From Opisthocomus hoazin (taxonomy: Eukaryota > Chordata > Aves > Opisthocomiformes > Opisthocomidae), in the NCBI RefSeq assembly GCF_030867145.1, contig NC_134433.1, forward strand, positions 14,335,216-14,399,215: 64,000 nucleotides of DNA, given 5' to 3'. Each line of letters opens with the position of its first letter. Position 1 is the stretch's first letter. The notes below the pieces were generated by a model. It was not told the origin of the DNA. It did no database searches and was given only the letters and a program-made list of their open reading frames with translations. Position numbers and translations under genes: made by a program. Of the stretch, positions 1 through 43,200 are shown piece by piece.

Positions 1-989
1 ATCGCAGCCTGCCTTCCTGTCATTACAAAAATGGCCATACATTTCCCAGATATTCATGTCAAAAGCTGCAGAAATATTTCCAGATAAAGGAGCCCTTTCC
101 CAGTCATCAGCCCCTCTCTGCACCTTTACGCTGAGAAGCTGTAGCCCCTCTCCTACAGATTACGATGCCCGTGGCTGTGTTTACCTGCAGCTTGCTGTTA
201 GTTCTTAGGAATATTCTCTGGATGAACTAGTGAATTTGTCTGTGGACTAAACATATGCTAAAATTACATATTTGCCTTGCAGTCCTCATTATTGGTGCTG
301 TTTGATTCTTCATTTGCCCATGATTAGAGGATTCTCACAGCTTAAATAAATTAGTGGCCAATGACATGTGTAAATAGAACAATTTTTTTCTGCGCAAAAT
401 TTTTCTGTTTAACTTAAAACATGCCATGATCTCATCTGATGCTGGACTGAAAGGAAGAGAATGTAGTTACAGCTCACTTAAGCTTGAGAACTAGTGGATA
501 AGGAGAAGGGGATGCTTATACCCAGCTACCACAGCCCCACTGCTCTGCAGACATCGAGGGAATTGCTAATGGCTTCATCCCGGAAAAGGGCTGAACATCT
601 ACAATTCATTAATGCTAACGGCAGTGTCAGAACATCTCAGGGTAGATGAGGCCTCCTCCAAACAATTATTAATTCAGTTGACTCTAACAATAGACAATTT
701 TCTAGTGTAGCTTCATGCCATGTGAATGATCCATTCTCATCTTTTTTTTCTTTTTTTGATTGGATTCAGGGTCTGAATTTGCCTGCTATGGCACAAAACC
801 ACAAATAACTGCCCAAAAACCCAGCTCTTGGGCCCTGACCCTCCAAAACACTTTGATCGCATCAGTATCTTTGAAGGTCAAGGCCTAAGAGACCAACCCA
901 AAATGAACTGAAATTAGTGAAAGGCTTTCAGTGCTCGTGCTCTTAGGTTTATTTGCTGTAATATTGTTCTAGATGTAAACTCGAGTTAC
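1..989 (-). other. TBX4: TBX4 intron 7 (5' part)
   Basis: This is intronic DNA after donor GTAACT, running off the left edge. I looked on the minus strand for the expected continuation (a codon starting with G, then a Lys/Arg-Ser-Tyr-Leu-Glu-like motif) and found no convincing coding match here. The next exon should lie further left. The sequence is AT-rich and has no recognised repeat. Confidence 0.8.
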
Positions 990-33781
<32,792 letters not shown>

Positions 33782-34893
33782 CTTGGGGGGGGAGAGAGGC
33801 GCACCGTTAGCTCACAGCACCGGGGGCTACTTCCAGCCCCGGGGGGCCACGTCCAGCCCCTGCCACCTGCGGGGTCTGGCCCTCCCGGCCCTGCCCGCGG
33901 TGCTTCTTCAGGCGGCGGCACTCGACGGGACTGGGACGTGACACCCCCCGGCCCCGGCGGAAAGCCGCTGTGCCCGGGAGAGACGGGCCGGGCCCGCCTG
34001 CCCCCACGGGGGAGCCGCCCACGCGTGGCTGCGCTCCCGCTCGAGGCCCCGGCAGCTCATCTCAAATGTGGCCGCAACCTCCCAGCCCCGACCCTTCCCC
34101 CTCTCCATCCCTCCCGCCCCGCTTTTTGCCACCGTGCGGGGCTGGTACCCGTCGGGGAAGGCAGCCTGGCCCGGCCGGACGCTCTGTCCCCTCCCGTCGG
34201 GGTTGCGGGGGCTCCGCGACGGAGCTGGGGGGCCCGCGGCGAAGCTGAGTGCTGGGCTGCGAGATAAAAGGGCCCCTCTTAAACTTGGACGGAGACTGGG
34301 AAAAGCCAATAAAGATAAGGGCTGACAGCTCCGCCGGGGCTGCCGCGCATCAACCCCGACTTTTACAGCGCGGAGGGACGCGGCCGCCCGCCCCGCTCGA
34401 CGGAAGGACGGACGGAGAAGCAGCGCCGGGGCAGACGGGGAGCCGCTCCGAGGAGGCTGCGGGGTCCCGGCCCCGGGGACCAAAACCGACGCTCCCCACG
34501 GGGAAACGCTGACGACACCGGGACACTCAGCCTCGACGGAGCGTTCCTCTGCCCCGGCTCCCCGCCCGGCACCGCCAATGCAGAGACCCCCGACCCCAGC
34601 AGAGCTGCTAGGAGGGCTCCAGCCGTGCAGACGGACAGCCGGTCCGGCTCGGTGCGAGCGGGCACACGCAAACTGCCCCCCCCCCCCCGCGGCTGCACCG
34701 TACGCGCCGCGGCCACCCGGGCAGGGAGCGCCCGGCAGCCTCCGGCCGCAGCAGCTCGCCCGGTGCCCCGAGCCCACCGCCGGTCCCCCCGCCCGGCTCG
34801 GGGAGGCGGGGGGACGTGGGACGAGGCGGCCCCAGCCCGGCAGGGTCGCGGAGGATCCCGGTGGCCGATCCGCACGGCGGGGCCAGGTGACCC

Positions 34894-34910
34894 GGGGGGG
34901 GGGGGGGGGG
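34894..34910. repeat. Poly-G run (17 nt)
   Basis: A homopolymer G tract inside the CpG island. It is a likely polymorphic or assembly-sensitive site with G-quadruplex potential. Confidence 0.9.
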
Positions 34911-35383
34911 CACAGGTGGGATGCGGCAGCGGCGACCCAGGAGGGCCCGGCTCCCGCCCGCGGACGGGGCCCCCGCTGCTCCCGGGGACGGATCCCAGGC
35001 CGGGGGGGAGCAGCGGGACGGGCTGGCGGCTGCCGCCCCGGCCCAGGCTGCCCGGGCCCCCGCACCCGCGGACCCCCCTTCCCGCTCCCTCCCGTCCTTC
35101 CTTCCCTCCGCACCCCGGGAACTCACACGGCCGGCCGGGGGGCAGGAGGAGCAGCGGGGGGGTCCGGCTGCGGCGTGCAGGGCATCCGCGGGGCGCTCAG
35201 GCCGGGCGCGGCTCCGCGGCCCCCGATGGCAGCGGCGTGCGGGGCATCCCCCGCTGCGCGGATTCACTTTCCCTTGATCTCGGCGGAAAATGTTCCATCA
35301 AGATCCAGTTTGGGGCCTTTCGACTCCCTCCCCTCTTTGTCTCCCCCCCCTCTCCCCCCCCTTTTCCCTTCCCCTCCTGTTGC

Positions 35384-35389
35384 TGACGT
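35384..35389. promoter_or_regulatory. CRE half-site TGACGT
   Basis: TGACGT lies 5 bp from the PBX-MEIS-type site in the TBX4 island. It could bind CREB/ATF proteins. Motif evidence only. Confidence 0.35.
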
Positions 35390-35394
35390 TGCCG

Positions 35395-35404
35395 CTGTCA
35401 ATCA
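35395..35404. promoter_or_regulatory. PBX-MEIS/PREP-type site
   Basis: CTGTCAATCA (TGATTGACAG on the minus strand) is the textbook composite PBX-MEIS site. It stands beside a long pyrimidine stretch at 35320-35380 in the TBX4 promoter island. PBX/MEIS factors act in limb fields, which fits TBX4 control; binding is not shown. Confidence 0.5.
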
Positions 35405-36001
35405 CGGCCCCGCAGACCGGCTCTGGCCCGCTCCGCCCGGCCCGGCCCGCTCGCCCCGGCCCCTGCCCCGCGCCCGCCCGACGGCCCGCACCGGGGGGCA
35501 CCGGCCGGGGGCTCCGACCACCGGCCCCCGCTCACCGGGCCCGCCCGCGGCCTTCCCCGGCCTTCCCCGGCCTGTCTCGGCGCTGCGCCGGGCCTGGCGG
35601 CCAGCGGAGCCGCTCGCTGCTTGGGGGGGAGCCCGGGGGGGGACGGACGGACACACACCCCCCCAGCCCCACCGCCCCCTCCCAGCCCCGATGGTCCCGG
35701 CGCTCCCCACTGCCGGCCGGGGAGCCGGGCTGGGGGCAAGGAGGGCACAGGCCGCGCTGGAAGGGAGTGCGGGGCGGTGCGGGGCGGCGGGACCCCCCCC
35801 GCGGCAGGAGCCGGGGCCGCCCGGGAGAGGCGATGGGGAAGGGCCGGGCCCGGGCGGGGGTCACGCTCGGGAGAGCTCAGCAGCCCCCGGCGGCTTCCCC
35901 GGCCCTGCTGCACCGGCAGCCAAACTGCCCGCGTCCCGCCGGCCTGGGGGTGCGGGTCTCCCCGAGAGCGCGGAGGTGGGGACAGGGCTCCCCGTCCTCC
36001 C

Positions 36002-36432
36002 TCGCGACAGAAAGCCCAGAGCTTTGCCCCAGGGCGGGCAGGAGCGGGGCGGCCGCAGAAAAAGCGGCGACGAGGACGGACCGCAACGTCCAGCCCCACC
36101 AGAGGCGATGCCGGCCCCGCACCCTCCAGGGCAGGAACCCCCGCACCCCCCGGCCGCGAGCACCGCCTGCTCGGGGCTCCCAAATCAAACCCCTAAACCA
36201 GGGGGAGAACCCCCTCGGGGAGTCCTCGAGTGCTGTCGCGACTGAACGGGCCACTTCAGCTCTGTCGTCACGATTACCAAGACACACGCACACCACCACC
36301 GCGCTGCAGTCGGGGCTGCCTGCCCTGCCCTCAGCCGCCTCTCGCACCCACCCTAGGCCAAAACGCGTCGGGCTCCCCTGCAGCTACCCCTGTCGCGACA
36401 GCCCCACTGCTGCGCACCGCCCTATATCGCGA
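36002..36432. repeat. Four TCGCGAC motifs in one orientation
   Basis: TCGCGA occurs at 36002-36007, 36236-36241, 36393-36398 and 36427-36432. Each is followed by C, and three read TCGCGACAG. The copy at 36390-36401 is a perfect 12-bp palindrome, CTGTCGCGACAG. Such CGCG palindromes are known activator motifs in CpG-island promoters (BANP binds TCTCGCGAGA), but the flanks here differ. Confidence 0.6.
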
Positions 36433-36724
36433 CAGCTCTACGTCCCACAGGAGGCCGGGAGCCGCTTACCCGAGCCAGTCGGTCCCGGGCGGGCGTCGAG
36501 GGGCCGCTCCCCGCCCCCCCGCAGCCCCGGGCTCACGGGGACCCCGCCACGAGCCGGCGGGGCTTCGCAGGGCAGGACTTTTCTCGGGGTTTTCTTGAAA
36601 GTGAATTTAAACCCGAACTCACTCCCACCGTCACGTGGTGCCGAAATTGGGAACAGGAGCGGGATAAAAAGTAAACTGGGGTCAACCTCTTAATGAACCT
36701 TTCCCCAGTCCTACCAAAAAGGGG

Positions 36725-36773
36725 AAAAAAAAAAAAAAAAAAGGAAAAAAAAAAGAAAAAAGAAAAAAAAAAA
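36725..36773. repeat. A-rich purine tract
   Basis: Interrupted poly-A with single G or GG spacers, embedded in GC-rich promoter DNA. It looks like a simple repeat. Confidence 0.95.
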
Positions 36774-38351
36774 GGCCCGGGCGGGCCGGGGGTTGCGAGC
36801 GAGGGAGCGGCGCGCAATTCCCGCAGGAGCCGGCGGGCCGGGGCCAGGTGAGAGCGGGCTGGCGGCGGGCCCCGACGTGCACCCGAGGGGCGACCCGGGC
36901 CCGTCCTGCCCCCGCACAGCTGAAGCGGGGGCTGGGGAAGGCCAGGGGGTGAGGGCTCGCCCCGGCGGGGCCGCGGTGGGAGCGGGGAGGCCTGGGTTGG
37001 GCCGGGGGTCCCGGCGCGGTGCTCCCCGCAGCTGACTTGTTGCGCTTCGCCTTGTGCTCGGTCACGGTGGGTTCCGCGGGTCGCAGCTGGCTCTGGGCCG
37101 CGGGCCGGCCCCGTACCCCAACCCCACGGCCGCGGGAGAGGACCCCCCCCGGGCAGAGCCGCGGAGGATGCGCGCACCCGGGGGCCGCTCGGTCCCGCCG
37201 CCGGTTCCCACCTGCGGGCCGGGGTCTCCCCGCAGGCTGCGGGGCCCGGGAAGGCTGCCGAGGGCCGGGCTCCACGGCAAGGTGAATTTTTGTATTTAGT
37301 CCGCGGCCGGTGCCGGTCTCTCGGCTTTGTTTGGGTGAGTGTCCCTCCGCCCCCTCCTCCCGCGGCCGCGGACAGCGGGAAACACGGACGCTGCCCGCGC
37401 TTCCCGACGTTAAATGCGCTTTTTTTCCCCCCCCTTAAACGAAAAAAGGGCGGAGGAGGGGAGCGATCCCCAGGTGGGAACGATTTAATTAAAGCAAAAC
37501 GAAAGCCTCCCCCTCCTCCCGCCGGCCCGCGGCCCTCCCCGTCTGTGCGGACCGGGATGCCGGAGCGGCGGTGCCGGGCCCGTTCCGTGCCGCGCCGGGC
37601 GACCCCCGGGATGGGCGCCGGCGGGGCTCAGCTGGGGCTGGGGGAGGCCGCGGCCGGTTTCATCACTCCCCGGCCGGGGGGACGGGGTCCGGCTCCGAGG
37701 GGCGAAGCGTCCGCGTCTGTCGGGACCCCCCGGCCGCGGCAGAGCCGTGCGCTTTACCGGAGGCTACGGCAATTCACGGCGAGGCTCGAAACCAGCCCCG
37801 ACTGTCATCACCCGGCAGATAAACGGCCGGATCCCCGACGGCAGGGTGGCTCCTATTCACGGCTCATCACCACCGAGTCAAAGGAGCAGGCAGGGGGGGA
37901 GGATAAGCCCCGCTTTCAGGGACCGGCGCTCCAAACCACTCATCACTGTCACCGAGCTCGCTCATGCCTTGGCCCTAAACATCGGCCATTAATAAAAGTT
38001 CACTGTCGCTTTTCTCCGATAATCGCACTCAGTCTGCGGGCCGCGATAAACCGAGCGGGCTCGGATCCGCGGGGATGCTCCACCGCTTCCCCAGCCGCGG
38101 CGGGCAGCGCCGCTCCCCTGCCCCCTCGGAAAACCTCCTCCTCCTCCTCTTCCCGCAAAGAAAACCCGCCAGCCGCGAGGCAGAGACGAGCCCCGAGCCC
38201 GCACCCGACGGTAACCCGGCGGCCGGGCCCCCCGACGGCGGCCGCGGCTCGGAGCCGGGCGGGGGGCGGCGGGGCGGATCCCCGCGAAGTCGGGACCGAG
38301 CCTCGGCCGCGCGGGCTGGCGCAGGTTTGATGGCTTGAGCTGAAACTCACC

Positions 38352-41300
38352 GGTTTACACCGCCGAGGAGGGCTGGAACGGACGAGGACCGAGAAAAAGC
38401 CGCCGAATTTGGCCACTACCAACGGCAGAAGCAGGGAGTGCTAATACCGAATTATGCACGTACTCGGGAGGAATCACACAGCATCAGGCTCGGGCTTCTA
38501 AACCGGGACAGTGCCAAATTTCTAATAACTGTGTAATATGCTTATTTATACCATACAAGGACTTACAAACCTCATTGTGCATAGCAGCTGGGTCATATTT
38601 CTTTACCCTTCCATTCCTCAGGCTCTTTTGCCAAGAGACGGGTACCAAACACTCCTAGCCTGAAAGGAAAACACAAAATTCAGCTGCAAAGCAACGATGG
38701 CAGGAAGCGCGGGGAAGATGCGGGCGGGCACGCGGCCCCTTCATCCCCAGCATCTGCCTGGAATAGATGCACTCGGGGGGTACCGAAAATACGCACGCTT
38801 TTAAACGCAAGTGATTCTCCGCTGCTAAAATCGTTCGCTCGAGTTCTCCGCACGGATTTGCCCGACCTGGGCACTTTTGTAGGCTCTAAGGTTTTGTTTT
38901 AGACCATTAAGAAAATGTTTTTAACGAATGTTTTGAAACGTTGCAAGCTAATGCGTTGCTCAGTCTTGCGTCAGGCTCCACTGAAACTGGGTAAATCAAA
39001 CGAACGACGATATTCCGATTTGTTTTTAAACGTTCGGGGGATATTTAATAATTTTGACCCAGGCTACCAAGTGTACTTACCCCTTGTAATTTCAAGAAAA
39101 GCTACACAGGACGCAAAACAGGCAATGTTCACTATGTAACCAGTAATAATTAATCTATGACCGAATATTTATGTATCTCGACATTTTTAAAAAACGTATT
39201 TTACAAATAAAATCAAACAATTACGGAATTTTTTAAATTTTAAAAACTAGCACAATTTTGGTCTAAATGCTCTGGATTTTTATTTTTTAATATGCTGTCC
39301 TAGTATTTTTTAAAGTAGCATCCAGAAAAATAACATTTCCGGTCCATTGCGCATTTTGTACGGAAGAGACTTTACTGTGAGCTCGGCAACACGCTGCGTA
39401 AGAACAAACAGTCCAGAGATCACTGCCCTGGTGAACGTCAGACTGAGGTAGTCCCCAACGGTCTTTGCTAGCCAAAGATCTGATTTAACTTCAACATATT
39501 AAAAAAAAAAAAAAAAAAAAATCACTCCATCTGCTTTGCAATTACTTTTTTGGTTTTTAATGAAAAAAAGCCCTAAAGCTGCAGCGTGCCGGAGCATGGC
39601 AGCAGGCAAACAGGGCCCTGCCGAAATGGAAATAATGGTTTTAAAAAATAAAAGCAGAACAATGCCTAGCGCTCAAGCGCATTGAGATTTTTACGCAGCC
39701 CGGCCTCCAGCGCCACGGCAGCTCCGCTCTGCTCCCTGCACCAAGCCAAAACGGTGCTGCCGGGACGGGGCCAGCGCAGGCCCTGCCATCACCGCTCCGT
39801 TCACGGCAGGTCAGTGGGTCAGCACCTCTGGTCGCACAAGCCCCCAGTTAGACGTGCCATGGTCACTGGCACCGCCCGGTGACCTTGGCCGAGGCCTGGA
39901 GGACAACTTGGGAGAGAAGGGACTTGGGCAGTGGCATGGGTCGGGGTGGCAGCCGAAGAGAAGGAAGAGCAGCCCCCGGGCAGCTCAGCACCCTGCGGGG
40001 ACCTTGGCCGAGCTGGAGGAGGATGGATGGAAGCTCCTGGGTAAGCGGCTCTGGAGCACATGGGCAATGAGCGAAACCGAGAAGCACATAAATCCACCAA
40101 GCGACAACACTGCAAGTCACTTCTCACCAGGCGGGAAGAAAAGAGGAGAGGCTTGTCTCAGCAGCCTTGCATCAGAGCAAGAAACTGCCTCAAGGTATTG
40201 CAAAACCGGTGCAGCGCGCTCAGAGCGACGCGCTGCTGCTCTGCACGGCGTACTTGGCATCATCCACACGTCACCGTGCAAGGGACGAGGGGCTCGGGCG
40301 AGCCCTGCCCGAAGCGATTATTTAATTTGTGCTGGGGATGAGGAGGAGGTTACTGCTGTGGGAAATCGCTGTTCTCCGGGGTGAAGAGGAAGGTGATGGT
40401 CTGGGTGAGAAAGTCCCAGCGGGAGGGATGAAGGCAGCCAGCTGCCCGCATTGTCTCTGCCCTGGAGCTGGGAGCAGACCTCGTCCGAGCCCCCGACGTG
40501 GCACAACACGCTGCTTTGCCACAGCAGCTGGGGCCAGTCGGGTCAAACATCTCCATTTAAATGTTACACCCCAACGTGGACCCTCACCTCTGGGACAGAC
40601 CCCGCTGAACAACGGCCTGAGCAAGGCAGCACAGCAACACACAAGCGAGTACCAGCAGTGCCCAGTGAGCCCCACCATGCTTCGGCATGGGGGCTGCAGC
40701 CCACAGTCCTGCTGTTTACCTTAGTGTCCCAGTTGCTATTTAGGCAAAAGCACCATCTCAGCCACCAGTAAAGCCACCACCTCCCAGGCCGGCGCACACA
40801 AGCCCTCGCTCCCTGCCAGAGGCTGCAGCTCTTCTCAGCCAGTCCCTTTCCACCATGGTGCTGCCCAGAGGGAAACCTCCTCCTTCTCCCCGGGCTGGGG
40901 CCAGAGCCCGCAGCACGGCAGCGGGTCACAGCCGGGCTCGGCGCTGTAGCTGTGGGCGGGGGGACACCCCTTCTTTTGGGCTCAGGGGAAACACTAAGCC
41001 AGGAGCAAACGGGGACCCTGGGGATTTAAACACTCGCCAGATGCCTGCAATAGCCGTGCATCCTGCTCCTGGGGGTCGGTCCTGTCCCGCGTCCTGGCTA
41101 AATCACCCAGAGCAGATTTAAGGGGCGTGAGGTTTTCGGGGCACGGGAAGGCAGCTGTGCCGTAGAAGGGTGGAGGGGAGCGATGAGCAGCGCAAGCAGC
41201 CGTCCTCCAAGCGTAGGGGCTCACGGGCCGGAGCGGAGAGGCACCAACACGCGTCCGGATGTGGAGCTGCCGGTGAGGAGGCGGCCAGACGGGATGGAGG

Positions 41301-43200
41301 AAGGCGAGGTGAGAGGCAGATGAGAGCGGGGAGGAAGGGAGCTGCTCGGGGGTCTGGGGAGCAGGAGGCGGTGGGAAGGGGCCGCCTCGGGGAGGGGTTT
41401 TGCTTTGCAGGGCAGCACGATGGCCTCAGGGTTCTGCCCCACAGATGAGGGGGAAGCAGCTGCGGGGCCAGCCCTGGCCCCACCAGGCTGCAGAGCTGCT
41501 GGGGAGCTGGTGGCAGGGAGCGAGGGAGGGAAGGGGGAATAAAATGTTGCTCCTAGGAAGCAGGTCGGCAAAGCCCATCAAAATTCACCATCTCACCCCT
41601 CTGCCATCAGAGGGATGGGATTTCTGCCATGCATCTCCTGTAAAGAGGCAAAGCCTCAGGCCGGGTGTTGCTCCCAGTAACTCCGCTCCCCAGCAAGCCA
41701 CCCCGCATCGCCAGCCGCCCTCCGGGATGCGGCAGCTCGCTCCCTGCTCAGGCACATCCCTCCCACGCCTCCGTCCCGCTCCCAGGACGCAGCAATGAAA
41801 CACATTCCTCGGGCTGCAGCCGGGCAGGGCCCGGCCTGGGACAAATGCCGCTCTCCATTTTGGGCATTTTCCTCCTCGCCCAGCGAGCCGGGTTGCTCCA
41901 AAAGCAGGGCGCAGCCTTCGGGGTGGCTTTGCCCTCGCAGTAAGGGGGGGAGCTGCAAAAGGCATCACGGTCCTATTCCTGTGGGGGTTCTCAATAGGAG
42001 CAAATGGGAAGGGAAATGAGAGCCAACTGGGATGGGGCCCAGAAGCTGGGAATTTCCTCCTTGTGGGACATGACTTGCCGTGGAACCCCAAACGCTGCAG
42101 GTAGAAAGGGGGAAACTGGAGAGAGGGGAGAGATAAAAGTGCTGGAGCAGAGCACGCTCCCTCTCCTGCATCTGCCCCTTGCTCCAGCGAGGAGAGAAAG
42201 GATGGCTGAGATTCATTAAATAAAGAGACAGGAAAACCTTGCTTAAGGAGCTGTCTGGGAAAGGGGCCATTTCAGGCCTGCTGTATGCAAGTGCCAGTGA
42301 TTTGGGGCCAGAATAGACAATTGCTAAATATTCCTCCGAGCTCCGCTGTGCAGGGAGCTGCTTTCAAGCATGCCAGTTGCAGAAAGTGATGGGGGGCTTA
42401 ATGGTGCTGTTTTTCAGACCAAGCTGGCTCCATGAGGAGAACAGAAGGAAAAAGATCCCCCAAATCAGCAGATTTCCTTCTCACAGAGCAGCTCAGGGCA
42501 CCGACCTGGCAGTGCAGGGAATCCGGGGCAGCTCCAGCTGGAGGGAGGGCATCGTGCGTCCACAGCTGCGTTGAACAGTGTGGGCACACACGTCTCAGCA
42601 TGCGGTGGGAACAGCAAGAGGGATGGAAACAGGGCTTCTCAGTCCTCTGGGTCGATCTGCACCTGTCATAAACCCACAGGATGAAATCTGGGGAGAAGCA
42701 GGAGCAGTGGGGGCAGCAGGAGATGCTGCTCCCGCCCAGGGAGCCCCGTTGCTGGAGGAGGTTTGCACCACCCAGCTTCAGCACAACCACTGCTATGGAG
42801 GGAGCCCAGTGGCTTCTGCCCCTGCCATCCCCCACACTTAGCTGGGAGCCAGCTCCAGGAAGGGGGCAAAAGGGTCTCTGCCCCAGTCCCCAGCCACCAC
42901 CCCACCACCACGACCATGCACTCAGGCTGGCAGCAGGGACACCTCTCTGATCCCAACACAGAGAAACCAGGAGCAGGGGGTCCCGTCCCTCCGCTCTGCT
43001 GCTTTGCCATGTTCCTTACCGCTCTGGATTGAACCTTCAGCTCTAGAAAGTGTAAAAAAAGTAAAAAATAGATAAGAAATGTTGGTCAGCACTTTGCATA
43101 CAAGCACCCTTCTCTGCGTACCACACATACTCAGCTCTTAACAGCAAAGGAGGACCTGTGCTTTCGCCTCTAGGCTGGTGCCACCAACACAGCACAGAAA
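38352..43200. other. Intergenic DNA upstream of TBX4
   Basis: AT-rich unique sequence at about 38.45-39.6 kb includes a run of 21 A at 39501-39521. GC-richer sequence without recognisable genes continues to about 43.2 kb. Many 60-175 codon open frames on both strands show no domain or conserved signature. Confidence 0.7.
39501..39521. repeat. Poly-A tract
   Basis: 21 consecutive A following an AT-rich segment. No retroelement body is recognised beside it. Confidence 0.9.

Larger units (their letters stand above)
33782..38351 (-). promoter_or_regulatory. TBX4: TBX4 CpG island / promoter region with probable noncoding first exon(s)
   Basis: This stretch is extremely GC-rich with dense CpG, and the island also spreads over coding exon 1 and intron 1. 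Because the coding exon starts at a splice-acceptor-like CCCCAAG|GAAATG, the transcription start should be inside or just beyond this island, on the minus strand. Donor-like sites on that strand are CCGT|GTGAGT (exon end 35127), CGG|GTAAGC (36470), GGA|GTGAGT (36623) and CCG|GTGAGT (38351); I cannot choose among them. Long open frames on both strands here (up to 555 codons) follow from the lack of AT-rich stop codons and show no domain. Confidence 0.75.

Noticed and set aside
1..989. Search for the next TBX4 exon before the left edge
   Set aside because: No minus-strand stretch fits the expected phase and C-terminal TBX4 sequence, so the exon is placed outside the window.
33908..35113. Minus-strand 401-codon open frame upstream of TBX4
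   Set aside because: Same composition artefact; no recognisable motif, and it would not splice in frame to the TBX4 start exon.
34578..36693. Long plus-strand open frames (555 and 467 codons)
   Set aside because: They lie in the CpG island, where stop codons are rare. They overlap each other and minus-strand frames, are dominated by Pro, Gly, Arg and Ala, and show no domain or splice support.
37290..38330. Plus-strand 346-codon open frame at the island edge
   Set aside because: Low-complexity Pro/Arg/Gly text typical of CpG islands with no family resemblance.
38915..39139. AT-rich 74-codon open frame upstream of TBX4
   Set aside because: No similarity recognised and no sign of a promoter or splice context; expected by chance.
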